Positions 1 through 12,489 of a stretch of DNA of 64,000 nt are shown here, in pieces (position 1 is the stretch's first letter; each line of letters opens with the position of its first letter). The stretch covers positions 861,784 to 925,783 of the forward strand of contig VWZP01008288.1 of NCBI GenBank assembly GCA_013396995.1, read 5' to 3'. The translations under genes and the position numbers were made by a program. Origin of the DNA: Dicaeum eximium. Its lineage: Eukaryota; Chordata; Aves; Passeriformes; Dicaeidae. Below the pieces are notes generated by a model. That model was given only the letters and a program-made list of their open reading frames with translations, was not told the DNA's origin and ran no database searches.

Positions 1-3000
1 TAGTTCTGCACTGGGTTGCAAGGTAGTATTATATGGTCATCATTAAAATAGCTGTGAAAATGTTTCCAGATTTGGACCCTGTCTGGAAAACTACCAAGTT
101 TTAGCTGATCTGGTGAAATAAAAGTGGAGTGCATCCATCCTCTGCACATCTGGATAAGATTAACTGTTTTTCTAAACTGCTAACTTGGAGCAGTAACATG
201 GAGAACTAACAGATTTGCAATGAAATATTTCTGTGGGCTGTGCCCTGTTTGATATAGTACCACACTGCTAAGTATAACCTAATTTCACAATTTATTGGTA
301 AGTTTTACCCTCATTTTTCATATGTATAAATAGGCACTATAATAATGTAAGAGATTCTAAAAGGCAAGCCCAGTTTCTAGATACAAAAAGAAATAAGGAT
401 CATATTGATTATATACTTAGGAGACCTGTCCTAAAATTTCTGATCAATGTCTCTCTTTATAAGATATTCTGAAGACAATATGAAATAGGCATGTAATAGA
501 TATAGAATTACAGATTTAGATTAGAAATTAATGACATCAGAACTATGAGCATGTCCAAAATGCTGGTAAACACTGGTGAGATCCTAAAACAGTTGCTGTT
601 AGCAGTGAGATGTTGGTAATAAAACATCAGGTCCAAACACATTCAAAAATTGTGACTCCAGGAAGGGCAGGGCTCTGAGCAGAAGGCAGTTTCCATGTTC
701 TGAGTGCCCAGTAACACAGCTGTTCTTTGGAGCTGCAGGTGATGCATGCAGCTGTTGACTGGACAAAGTTAAAAACTGGTTTTTGGAGCAGATAACAGAC
801 TGACCTGCTAGATAAGGAAAATATCAAGCACAGAAAGGCTGAGTGCCCTAAACCTAGTTCTCAGTTTCTGAGATGTGCAAGCACTTCTTAATCATGAGCT
901 GCTTCATAATCATGAGTTGCTTCAAGAAGAACCTGCATGAAAGATAGGTATAATGATGCATTTTCCCCCCTACTTAATTAGGAAAATTAGAATGCAAATG
1001 AAACTGAAAAAAGGGCCAAAATTGGAGGGAAGGAGAGTGTAAAATTTTTTCTGAGCAGGAAAATGACATTTTTAATGCAGCAGAGGTCTCTTTGCTAGGC
1101 AGTAAGTCCATATGACAAGCCTTTATAGTGTGAAGTGTTACTCCTGACTATGGGCTGTCTGAAGATGAGGCTACAGCTTCACACACTCCAATGTTCCTCA
1201 TCTCAGAGTCTGCTGTTTAAGCTACATTTCTTCTTTTATGAAAATATCTATTGACAGGCTGAACCTCCAGGCATTTCTTACCTTGTGTTTGTGTGAGCTA
1301 CCTCAGTAGACCAGTCCTGTTGTCTACAATCACACCCTGTGTTCCCACAGTGCCAGCCCTGCATGTGACAGGGAGCCCTGTGACTCTGGTGCAGCAAGAC
1401 TGTGGTGTCTGGGATGGACAATCCACCCTGGCAGGTATAGCAATAGCCACAGGATATCTGTAATGCAGGTATGCCAGAATCTGCTTTTATACTTTGGTGT
1501 GGCCAAAGGTGGACAGGCACTTTGCTTGCATATGCTTCTGGGCGCTGTGGATGCAAAGCAGGTCTGGACTTCAAGCAGTCTCAAATTTATGTTTGTAAAG
1601 CAAGGCAAATAGGGCTGAAAAAATGGTGATTGTTCCTCTCTTGAAGTCGATGTTTCCTCATTATCACAGAGATCTAGACATGGCAGGATGTCTGACCATC
1701 CAGACAGGGTGTCTTACTTTGATGCTAAACCTTTCAGTGAATACAAAAATGTTTAACCTCTCTTTTTGGTCTAAACTTTTCTAACACTCAATGGCCCTGT
1801 CATTATGTGGATGGTTGGTCACTAAATTATGGTCTCCCACAAAATACTGAAGTTATGGAATTTTTTTATCACCTAATGGCTTCCACATTATGGTCAATAT
1901 TATTTGAAATCAGATTGATTAAGTTCCTCCATCTGTGTACTCCAAATGATTGACTGCAGTGTGAAAGTGTCAGAACTCACAAGAGAAACAAAATTGCAGA
2001 GAGGAGCTTCTAGCAGATGTCACTTCAAGAAGAGCCACCAATGTCCAAAACAATAGGAAATAAATTATTTCCTGAGCCAGCCAAATACACAACACATTGG
2101 TTAAAGAGACATTATCTAGTACAACAATCAATACTCACTGTGAAATAAGCACAATATTAAGACTAACTTCAATTTCCCTTCTGTAGAAAATTAGATCTTT
2201 AAGACTTTAATATAAACAGGTGAATGGCAGATGAAAGCAACAAAACATTTCACAGAACTGTTTAAGATCACCTATTTTTCAAGGATTATTTGTTTTTTAG
2301 CACTGTACTTCCCTTAGCATCACTGTTAACTCTTGCCTCAGTATCCCACTGTTTTTCCCTGGAGAGCTTTACGTGCCAATCCAGCCATTCATTCTTGGCT
2401 GGCTGGGATCACGTTTTCCAATGTGTAATTTTTATTCCTTTTTTTTTCCTCTGGTACCTTCATTCTAGTTGACTTTTGTTGGGGAATAGTTAAGACTAAT
2501 ACACCACTATAACTAACGCACTGGCTTTCTTTCTCATAATTTCTTAGTCTCTGGGATGCTTAATTGTTGGATTTTAGGTTTTATTTATGGTTGAATTTTT
2601 TTTTAAGACACAAAATGGTTAGGAGAAATACCAGAACAGCTTCCACTACAAACACAAACCATTAGCACAAGTGTTTTGCACTTTGATAAGCCTTCTGTTT
2701 CAAATAATTCCCCAGAAAAAGCAAGGGATCATGGAAATGATGAATCATATTATGCAGACTAAGTTTTTAGGATGAGCAGAGTTGAAAAGTATCAAGTATA
2801 TGTGCTGAGCAGGGGCAATTTTGCTTTAGAGTGTTTGGTTTATTTCCATGTCTGACCTTCATTATTAACCAGAAAAGAAAAACTATAGGCACTAAAGTCA
2901 TCAGGACTTTTGCATGTGTAACTACTGATACCCAGAAAAAATAAAAATACCTGCTTTAAATTTTGTGCTGTTTTGTAAATAGTTAGAGGACAAATTCAAT

Positions 3001-3130
3001 CATGTGTAGATGATTTAAGTGCATTACATGGCAGCACAGATGTGAAAAACCTTGCTAAAACTCTTCATCTGTTGAACTTTTGTTAGTTCGTTCAGGGTTA
3101 GTTTTATTTATTTTCGTATTTTAAACACCA
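1..3130. other. unique non-coding DNA, no feature recognised
   Basis: This stretch is AT-rich with frequent stops in all six frames. The longest open frames (about 60-98 codons, for example minus strand 1278-1574) show no recognisable domain. I see no repeat family, RNA gene or promoter element. It is ordinary intergenic or intronic bird DNA as far as can be read. Confidence 0.6.
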
Positions 3131-3136
3131 CTAACG

Positions 3137-3181
3137 GACACAGACACACACACCACACATAAATGTATATATATATGTGTA
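3137..3181. repeat. short CA/TA simple repeat
   Basis: An imperfect CA-repeat run passes directly into a TA/TG run (ATATATATATGTG). It is a compound dinucleotide microsatellite, too short and interrupted to be highly unstable. Minus-strand open frames running through it end in an IYIYIY-type stretch, which is an artefact of the repeat. Confidence 0.8.
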
Positions 3182-3199
3182 TAACACAGATTGGCAGCT

Positions 3200-3530
3200 G
3201 TCTGGAGCAACAGACTGCCACGGGCATAAGGATATGCGTAACTCCTGCCAGAGCCCTGGAAGCCGAGGTCTGGCACTGCTGCCGCAGCCAAAGGCAAAGC
3301 AGGGGCAGGTGGGATGGTGCCTGCTGCTGCTGCAGGACTGCCTGGCTGCAGCCAAGCCCGCTCTGACTTCCCTCAGCTCCCATCTGGTCCCCTTTGCTAC
3401 ACCCCTCCTGCAGCAGGAGGCCGAGACAGGGACCCCAGGGAAGCCTGGCGTGCTCCTTGGCACAGCTCTGAGTGTCCCCTTGAGGGCCTGGCAGCTGCAC
3501 CAGTCTGTCACCTCAGGGCTGTAGCTCTTG
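3200..3530. other. GC-richer islet without recognisable gene
   Basis: Base composition rises clearly above the flanks here, with many CTGC/GCAG words. As a result, overlapping open frames of 111-130 codons exist on both strands (3108-3511 minus, 3177-3649 plus). None resembles a known protein. Open frames on both strands over the same bases are what a stop-poor GC patch gives by chance. It could be the eroded remnant of a GC-rich repeat or a degraded pseudogene, but nothing diagnostic is left. Confidence 0.45.
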
Positions 3531-3649
3531 GATTGCCTGGCAGATTCAGCTGGATGGTCACAGCCCTAAAACCACTGCACAATTTCATTTCTCTGATACT
3601 TTCAAATTATAGTCAGTCATTTGGAGCACACAGATGGAAGGAAATTTAA

Positions 3650-6600
3650 CCGAATTTATTCTCAGGAATGCAGACCATAAAGGCACTCTTCCATTAGGAA
3701 GGAAGTTTCAGAGTTTCAAGTTTTCATTTTGTAATAAGTGGGACCACAATCTAGTGACAAGCCATTGCAAATAATCTCCTTCCTGACTCTTCTTCCTAAG
3801 GCAGGATTTGCCCAGCCATAGTCAAACAAGAAGCTTTATTTGAAGGAGATGAAAAACTCAATTTGCCTATGTTTCTGAGAAGTCTTGCACCACCACTGAA
3901 TTCCAATTATCCCAACATAAATTTTGGTATAAAAAGCAAATGATGGCTAGTGACAAAACTGATTGTATTTTATGAATAAGCCATCACCAAAATCAAAACA
4001 TGGAGCAGAAGAAACATCTGTGTTTTATTTTTATTAAAAGTCCCTCTATTTAACATGTGAGCGCTGTTTGATGAAGCACGTCCTATACAAATAGTTTGGG
4101 AATTATATTTTAGGGGATTTAACTTCCTGGAAATAACTTTTCTGAATGAGCATAAGAAATTCAAATCAGGTAAGGTCTCAGCTTCACGTCCTGCTTTCTC
4201 ATGCTCGATAGATTTCCGTGACTTCAGCTATAACGTTGTGTTATGCAGTTTCCCTTGGCATCCTTTCATCTCGAGAGTAAAACCTTGTCCTTTCAGCACA
4301 AATCACCTGCTACAACATGGAGGAAGCCTTGGGAGAGCCTGGCCACTGTCGTGCTCTGCAGGACATTTGTGCCTTTCCTGAAGATGCAAAGAAAGGCAGA
4401 GAAGGAGGAAGAAGCAGACAGACAGAAGAGTTGAGTTAAAAAACCTGACAGAAAGCACTGCAGGTGCTGCCATGGGTTTTAGATGAGTGTTTTCCTATCC
4501 TGTGGTACATATCCAGGCACCAGCAGTTGCACTGACTGTGGTGTTGCTGTGTTCACTACAAGCAACATGAAGACAACAAACAGGGAACAAAACTTAGAGG
4601 ATGTTTCTGGGGAGGATGAACAGGCGTTATGCCAAGGCCAGGAAAAGCAGGGTGAGGATTATATCTGGACTGGCTGGAATAAGGAGCCATGAGGTATATA
4701 CAGGGGAAGTACAGTAAAATCAGTTCTACAGTTTAGACTACCCATACAGCCCAAAAAAAAGTGGGGTTAACCTTCCAGAGGGGAGGAGCTGCTAAGAAGA
4801 AAAGTGAAAAAAATTAAGATTTTCCATCTAGATATGTTCTTTTCTATCTAGGTGTTGGAAGCAAGTGGATACCTCAGAGAAAGGTTGGAGAGCTCACAGG
4901 AGCTCAAATCTTTACACATTTACAGACTTTATACCCAGAAAAAAAAAAAGAGTTTTTAATATTTAGTTTGGCCAGGTGCTCTTTGCTTTTCTCTCAAAGA
5001 GCAGCTCCTTACTTTTCCTCCCTTTGTTCCCTGTACTCCCTATAGCCCTGTGGTTTGCTGTCCCTTTAGGCACTGGCTAAGCCTCAAAGGCAGACAATCT
5101 CATACAAAAAAAAAAAAGAAAAGTAAATGAGAGAGCAACAGATAAAGGCCAAAGCCTTTTAAATGAGTTATTCTTCATGATGGTTTTCTGTCATGTATAA
5201 TAAAGTCAGCTGCGTTCCTTGTCACCTGGATGCATTCCAGGGAAATGCAAATTGTCACTACAAATAGAATTACTGGCAAGAAAATAGTCTTTTCAGGCCT
5301 CTTCCTCTTGGGATGTTTCATTCAGTTATTTCTTGATGTGTTCACTTTCAGGTAGGCGTATAAAAATTCACCTTGCTCGTCCCAGTGTGATATAAAGAAT
5401 TGAGATGACATGGGACAACCACTGAGAAACGTCCCAGTGCTTCTAAAGGAGTATCAGGTACTTTATGTTAGCTGGTGGGTTTTAACTCATGAGAAGCCGA
5501 GGGATGGCATTCGTTGGGCTGGGACACAGGGCAGGCTTGGCCCTCCCAGGTAAGACAATACATTTAGGTCCAATTTCCAACTCTGGTCCATCCTTGCATG
5601 TGATTCTGAGCAAGGTGCTGCTTTTCATCAGCACTGCTTTCATAACCCCTGCTTTTGGGAGCAAACACAAGTTGAGAGATAATCTATTTGCAGCCACATA
5701 TAGGACTTAGGTCTGTGGGTCCTCAGACCTATTGTGGACCTCTTGACGTTGTCATAGCACAAAATATTAAATTACATGGAGCAGATAACAGTAATTAATC
5801 TAATGACTGAACAAGGTGGCATTTCACCTATTGGACAGAGCTGTGGGTTTATGAACTTGAATTGAAAATGTGTTTTCTTACCCAGCTGAGAAGCTGTATT
5901 CTTGAAGTTCTTTCTGGGCTTCAGATGAAAACTTTTATCCTGGGTGTGCTTACTCTGCATTCTGCTGTGACCATTTATTGCTATTTTCTGAGGCATTTCT
6001 GAGGCATTTATGAGGTTCTCTGTAGTTTGTACCAGCCCAAGTCATGGAAAACAATTCTGCTTGCTCAGTGTCCATGACCACAGAACAGCAGAACAAAAGA
6101 GGGCACCAGTCATTGCAAAGCTTACAGCTTGAGAGCACAGAGGGATACTGGCACCATCTAGGGCAGTCCACAGCCAGTATGGGTCATCAAGGTAGGCAAT
6201 GACCTCTATTCACCTCATCTCTGGGAGAGACAAGACAAGCTGTCTGACAGCATCCGCTTCAAAATGGATTGCTGATGTCAAAGGATGGATGCCAAGACCA
6301 GACTCTTTAATTCCCCTCCCCTGCCTAGAAACTTACCCCTTCAAGAGCCATGAGGAAGACTTTTGAGGAGTTTTCTTCTCTGCTCTCTATTTTATTTCAA
6401 ATGCTCTCATATACCACTCAGCCTCAAATAAAGCATGAGTGGTCTTGCAAAGGTTAGCAAGATCACTGTTTCACAGCACAGCCCCTTTACACTATTTCTG
6501 CCATTCTAGACTTATCTTTTGTGAAATCAAGAAACCCAGAAACCCTCAAGGCACAGTGGACAAATGCCTGAAGATACAAATGCTTGTGAGTCACTTGAGT

Positions 6601-9600
6601 GAATTGCTGGGTCGACTCTCAGGAGGGAGCCCTGACATTTTCCACAAATCAGGTGTGAAAATGGGGAGCGGTGTGTGCCTGCTATGACAGCAGAGGCCAA
6701 GGACTCTATTATTTAGCATGAAATATATTAAGCTAGTATCAGAAACAGTGTTTCCTCTATATGATTTCCTCTTCCAACTTGCACCACAAAACACAGAGGC
6801 TAATATAGTCATCCCTGCCCTGCTTTAACCCTTTATTTAATGCTCATGGGAAGAACAGCAGTTAGGTTACAGACTGTCTAGACCATCTGCCAAGCTACAA
6901 GGATAATTCAAGTCAGATCCACTGAAGAATCATCTTAGACATGAACAAGGAACTACAGACCACACGATTTTTCATCAGCTGTCCAAGGAAGCCACTGTAC
7001 TGGAATTTATAAGCCACAAAAAAATAGCTATTTTCTGGAACTTAAAACATCAAGATATGCAATTTGTACAAACAACACTGATAGTTTTAAGAATAATAGC
7101 ACCAGAAAAATTAGGAGATTGCAGATCATGAAATGCTTTGGTAAATTTTGGTTTATATAATAAACCAAATAACCATTTGATGTCACAGGCTATGACGAAG
7201 ACAGCAATCAAACATGAGAGAGAAAAATTAATATGTTGAAATGTGGAAGACAAAAAATAAATATAAATGCAGAAAAAAATAACACAATTTGTTTGATAAC
7301 ATTATTGAACAGCTAATCCTGACAATGTCAGCTTATCCTGACAATCAAAAGTTTTTCCATTATTTCAACTTTAATCTCACTGATGTCAATTTTCAACCAT
7401 AAGCTGTTGAATTTTGCTATTAGATAAAATACAGCTTGGGTTTGGTTTTTTTTTTTTTTTTCTGGTAGTTTTGAATAACAGTATTGCATGAAAACCTCTG
7501 TCAGAGAATTGCCTGAGATGCAGACTTCCCTGACAGACTGACAGAGATGTTATTAAAAGCAATGAACTTCATTTTAAGCTTGACATAAATGATTTTGTAA
7601 ACTGTCAGGGAAGACAACTAATGACTCTGAAAGGTCCTTCAGAAGGGCAGTAGTGATGAAATCAAACCCTGTGGAAACCTTGTTAAGAAGAACAGGCTCC
7701 TATGGATCTAGATAAAGGGTTAATTATGCTTCAGACCTGAGCAGTGATCCTGCTGCACATCCTCCACTGTAGGAGCCAATGCCCTGGGTGCAGCCAGGGA
7801 CAGCAGAGTCTCACTGGCTAGCTGCCAATCTGAAGTTCCTAAAGCTCCTGTGGTAGGGACACTGTCCCTCTGCTTTGTCTGTGTGGTTGTTAAGGGACAG
7901 CCTAAGCTCCAGGAGAGCTCAGGCACATCAAGGCAAGCATCAGTTCAGAGCTGGAGACAGGCCAGTAGGAGGCCAGTCAGGAAAGATTTGATGGTTCTTC
8001 ATCCTGGAATGTATTTAAAATATGGAGACTTTGCAGAGTCAGATACAAGAAACAGGTCATTGATGCCATAGACAGCTCACCATGACTTGTGGTCTTGTTT
8101 CTGTTTCAATTTCCTAGATACATCCCTACATTGCTTTCTTCAGCAAGGTTTAAAAGAAAGGCATTTCCCAGGGGAAGTGAAAGGAGAAGAAAAAAGGTTG
8201 ATATTTCATATCTGTCATTATGTGTCATTTATTCATGCCAAGATGAACAGGTTAATCCTCACAAAGCCAATGACACCTGATGGGAGAGGTTTGGAGGTGG
8301 ATCAGCTCTCACAGGCTCAGGCTGGACTCCAGTGCCAGCACTCCATGACAGGTGCACAGCTCTCACTGCATCCCAGAGAGCAAAGTGAATCACATTTTAC
8401 ACCATCTTGGGTGTGTTACCGACTTGGTGTCCTTGAACACCAAGGACTTGGATGTCCTTGTCCATCCCTGAGGGTCTCTCTGTCCCCAGGTTGTTGCTCC
8501 CTGCCTAGTGACCTGCAGCAGAATTACAGGAGCTTATGATTTTTTTTCTGGATGAGGGGACATGAACCTTACCTACCTAAACCCTCCCTTTTATTTAGGC
8601 TACTCATTTCTCACTTATATTAGGTGGAAAAAATAAACTCTGAATTAATTAATCTATGTAAAAACTATATCAAGCAATAAACAGACCTGAAGTGATAGCC
8701 TAAGGAGACATCCTGTACACTCCTGTGTATCCTCTGCCTCCACCATCTATTCAAATGGAAATTATCTCTTCCTTCCAGCAAGTGTAATACTGAATAGTTG
8801 TAGTTCCAACTGAATGGGGGGCAACATTTTTCTATAATGGATCATAAAGAAGATATGGATTGAATTTCCAACTAGAATGCGACTCATTCTTCATTTTTGT
8901 CGAAAGATCTGTGCAGCATAAAATGTAATTTCCTCATTTATTTTAAATCCATGATTAACAACAAGTCTGAGGCACAATGACAAATAGGGTTTCAAATGCT
9001 TAACTACTACATTCATAGAAAAATGCCATTTATGTGCAGGACCAGTGGTGCAGCTGTCTGACTCTGAGAGTCGCTTACATGCAAATGGCACTTGTGCTTC
9101 AAAGCCTGAACGTCCATTTGGCATTTGATGCTCCACAAAGTAGTTCAGCATACCTCAGATAGCTGCTCTCAAGGTATAATAAGTATTATTTCTCAGACCA
9201 TAAACATATTGTGGACCTGGAAAAATACTATTTTAAGTCTTAAGGCTTACGTAAGGCTTACTTATGTTTTAGTTAAATTTAAATTCAGCTTACTAGTTCA
9301 GTTTAGTTTAACAGACAGCTACTCCCTATTCTTTTACACAGAAAATATTTTATTATTTCCTTTCTATCCTCTCACTCTGAATCTCAAGTCCAATAGCCAA
9401 GCAATATTAAGGATATTCTGAAGTAGTCAGTGACAAATCTACATACAGAAATACATGATGTATGAAATTTATGCTATTTCTCTAATTTTGGGTGCTTAAT
9501 ATTGGATACTGCAGAAGATAAAGCTCTATGGCTCAGAACATAAAGTCATGCAGCCTTAATGCTCTTAATCTTGTTAAGATTAATTAATTTGTGTCAGACC

Positions 9601-9611
9601 GTTTTTAATAC
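3650..9611. other. unique non-coding DNA
   Basis: About 6 kb without a recognisable gene or interspersed repeat. It contains short homopolymer runs (A run near 5106, T run near 7446) and small local duplications, such as a TCTGAGGCATT direct repeat near 5987-6005 and an ATCCTGACAAT repeat near 7315-7343. The longest open frame is 8087-8539 on the plus strand, 150 codons. It has mixed composition and no motif I recognise, and I do not call it a gene. Confidence 0.55.
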
Positions 9612-9860
9612 TGTCATGGTTCAGGAGTGGTACTCCCCAATTCTGTGCCTCCACTGAGACTCTCCCCTTCCTGCCCTTCCTGCTCTGGCAGGATGGGGTT
9701 GAGGATTGGAGGCACAAAAGGTGAAAATCATGGGCTGAGATAAAAACAATTTATTTCAAACAGCAGTGAGACAAGAAAATGAACAGGAAAAAATGTTAAT
9801 AACAAAAGGTATAAGGCAAGGAAACAATTTATGGAAAGCCAAATACTAACTGGATCTTCC
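9612..9860 (-). mobile_element. endogenous retrovirus LTR fragment, reverse orientation
   Basis: The plus strand begins TGTCATGGTTCAGGAGTGG and continues with a block typical of bird LTRs read backwards: a GTGCCTCCACTGAGACTC segment, a GATTGGAGGCACAAAAGGTGAAAATCA segment, then ACAATTTATTTCAAACAGCA. Read on the minus strand this gives an AATAAA polyadenylation signal followed by the U5-like end and a terminal ...CATGACA, so the element points left. Similarity to the remembered family fades after about 9860, so this is probably a 3' fragment of a solo LTR. No internal retroviral sequence flanks it. The family name cannot be fixed without a repeat library. Confidence 0.6.
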
Positions 9861-10103
9861 ACATGGTGCTTTCTCCCCTTACTCTCACCACTGGAACTGA
9901 CAAGAGGTGGTATCAAATAACACCTGGCCTGCTTGGAACAGGCTAGACTTTCATGTCTTGTAAGTAAAATGACAAATTCCTCAAGAGTGTGAAAACTAAA
10001 TTCACAGGAAAGAGTCTTGTTATAGTTTTTTTTATGCCTGTATGGTTTCCCAGACCTTGTAAATGAGAGCAGAAAATATCCAAAATTTTCAAACCTAAAA
10101 CTA

Positions 10104-10121
10104 CAAAAAAAAAAAAAAAAA
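10104..10121. repeat. A homopolymer run
   Basis: An uninterrupted poly-A run of about 17 bases on the plus strand. It does not follow a recognisable retroposed sequence and has no upstream polyadenylation signal in place, so it is read as simple sequence. Confidence 0.8.
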
Positions 10122-10488
10122 GATATCACATGCTTAGAAAATGTGGGTTATGAACCGATTCCTACAGTAAAAGCAGCAAAGCTATAAAATCTGACACTTA
10201 GGGTCGAGGTTGAGGATTCACTGTGCTACAGTGAAGAGAGTTGAAATTAAATCATTAGGATGTCAAATATTTTGGAAAATAAAATGTAATTGAAGTGTCA
10301 CCACCCTTAAACTAAGCCAAACTAAGACTAACTTCTGTGCTCTTTTAAGGCCAACTGTATTTTAGTTGCTGTTTTAGATTGCTGAGGGCAGAGGATTTTT
10401 TGACTGGTGTCAATTTGATACCTGCACAAGTACAAGAAATATTTACAGTTTAGGGAGACAGTATATAATTTATAGTAGCCCTTGTAGA

Positions 10489-10590
10489 TCATATCATATC
10501 ACTCATATTATATACCATATCATATCATAGCATAGCATAGCATAGCATAGCATAGCATATCATATCAATTATATCACCATATGATATTAC
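10489..10590. repeat. CATAT/CATAG pentanucleotide array
   Basis: A degenerate pentamer repeat. CATAT-type units flank a perfect core of about six CATAG units (about 10526-10555). After the core the array returns to CATAT and decays into AT-rich sequence. The symmetric CATAT-CATAG-CATAT arrangement suggests that the CATAG variant arose once and then expanded inside an older CATAT array. Confidence 0.85.
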
Positions 10591-11846
10591 ATTTATTCCA
10601 TAAATTCTCCTGATCTTCTAAGCATCCTACACCAGGGTTTCTGAGCTTGATCTTAGCTTACCAGGAGATTGGTACCCACTCATCTGATAAATACTTTGCC
10701 ACTAATTTGCCCACTTGCTTTTAGTTTTGAGCTAAGGTTCCAAGTAGCTAATTAGTTATGAGGCAACTTGAGCACCTGCAAAGATTTGCAAAAATGTTCT
10801 AGAGCAAAATATACATCTGAAACTACAGCCTTGAAAATGCCAGTATTTTATTAGGTGTCTAACTGCGAGGGAAAAAAAAAAAAAAAGGAAAAAAAAGAGT
10901 ACATGACCTAATAACAGGTAAAAGCTACAGGCCACTGATGGCAAGGATATAGCTGAAGAGACTGATGCAATGAAAAGGGAGGAGAGCAGGTCTACTGTGC
11001 AATATTCATTTGTGTGCAAGCTTAGAGAAGTTATGTTTTCATAATGAATTCAATAAACATGAGCAATGTGGTTTCAATCAGCAGTGTTTCTAAGTGAATA
11101 CATGATTTATATAATTGTATAAAGGGGGGAAATAGAAAGCAGAAAGCCTAGGAATCAAAAAAAAGTAACAGAGGTACAGTGAGATTGAAGTGCAACAGAA
11201 AATGACAGTGGCAACAGCAGTGTGTTATTTCATTTTGTTTTCTACTTTGGTGAAAACGCAAAAAATATGTTGAAAGAAAAAAAAGCTTTTATAGAGACGT
11301 GTGACATCTAGTAATTCTGTATGTATTGATTAATACTTTGATGTATGACAATGGGTATACTAGATGAGCAAAGAAATTATAGTTCCATTAGTTTAATATT
11401 CATGTTAGATAAAATTATGAAGACTATATAAGAGTAAAAGCATGTTCTGTAATGATTACAAAGATCTCTTATCAGCAGGTCACATAAATTATCCTGAAAA
11501 TTGCAGTTGTAGATGATAAACTAAAGATTTATGCAAAGTGGCAGATATCACCAGTTCTGGCAAAATTGAAGAATGAGAGAGTGAACCCCCTAAGAATGTG
11601 AGAATAACCATTTTTGTCCCTTCATACTTTTTTCATCATATTAAAACTGTAGAAAATCATTATCTTTGTAACTTCTTCTGTGTTAATCAAGATGGACTAC
11701 AGAGAATTCAACTGAGTTGTAGTTCAACATTTCTCTTCTAAAGTTATGAATTTCTGTTTAATTTCTATCATAACTTACCATGAGGGTGTCCTGTCACCTT
11801 TCTCTTTTAGAAAAGATGAAGCTGTCTTTTTCATCTTTTGACATTT
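10591..11846. other. unique non-coding DNA
   Basis: AT-rich sequence with an A-rich run near 10870-10899. A minus-strand open frame at 10756-11019 passes through that run and gives a phenylalanine stretch, so it is a simple-sequence artefact. Nothing else is recognisable. Confidence 0.55.
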
Positions 11847-12430
11847 ACACAGAATCACAGAATGATGGAGGCTAGAAGGAGCTTCTGGAGGTAATTTTGT
11901 CCAAATCCCTCTCATCTCAGACAGGGCCATCTAAAGCCATGTGCCAGGGACCATGCCCAGATTGCTTCTTAACACCTGACTCCAAGGATGGAGACTCCAC
12001 AACCTCCCTGGGCAGCCTGTGCCAGGACATCACGGTCCTCACAGTGAAAATAATCAGGGTCCTGATGTTCAGGGGGAATCTCCTGTGTTTCAGTGTGNTA
12101 AAGGGTCTGCATGAGCTTATAAAGAGGGGAGTGGACAACAGGCGGGGAAACATTACAACCAATAGGAATCCACGGTGGGAGGAGTTGCGGGAGGGGTTAC
12201 AGAAACTGATTGGTGGGAAGGATGGGGTGANTGGAATAGCCTGGTTCCAACTTCTCTACACCTTCCCTTCACATAATGATAAGATCCCTCTGAGCCTTCT
12301 CTTCTTCTGGCTGGGGCTTTTTTTTTTTCATTGGAAGGATGATCCAGTCCCTTAAACATTTTAGTGGCCTTTTGCTGGACTCTCTCCAGTAACTCCTTCT
12401 CTCCTCTGCTCTGGGAAACTCAGAGCTGGG
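11847..12430 (-). mobile_element. CR1 LINE 3' end, antisense, interrupted
   Basis: The plus strand starts with ACACAGAATCACAGAATG, the reverse complement of the ATTCTGTG-type tail that ends avian CR1 elements. It then follows the CR1 3' region backwards: a GATGGAGACTCCACAACCTC segment, GGGCAGCCTGTGCCAGG, a CTCCTGTGTTTCAG segment, and further on GATAAGATCCCTCTGAGCC, TCATTGGAAGGATGATCCAGTCCC and CCTTTTGCTGGACTCTCTCCAG. CR1 copies are normally 5'-truncated, and this one covers only the last part of ORF2 and the 3' UTR. It is broken between 12098 and 12231 by a block that is not CR1 (separate entry). Open frames across it are repeat shadows. Confidence 0.9.
12098..12231. other. 132-base non-CR1 block bracketed by single Ns
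   Basis: Single N bases stand at 12098 and 12231. CR1 homology runs right up to the first N (...TTTCAGTGTG) and resumes right after the second (TGGAATAGCCTGGTTCC). In between, an expected CR1 segment of roughly 35-40 bases is replaced by 132 bases unrelated to CR1. The block is GC-richer and contains ACCAATAGG and CTGATTGG (direct and inverted CCAAT) and CTTATAAAG. The exact match of its borders to the Ns suggests an assembly join or gap-fill patch rather than a natural insertion. A third single N lies at 12442, near the end of CR1 similarity. Confidence 0.65.
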
Positions 12431-12489
12431 GATTTCCATGTNATGCACTGCAACACCATGTGCCATGTGTCTCTATGTTTGCTGCCCTA

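Noticed and set aside
3108..3649. Overlapping 111-130 codon frames on both strands
   Set aside because: Simultaneous openness on both strands in a GC-rich, CA-repeat-bearing patch indicates chance rather than coding.
8087..8539. 150-codon plus-strand open frame
   Set aside because: No recognisable domain, no promoter or splice support, and no family similarity I can name. The length is within chance for a locally GC-richer stretch.
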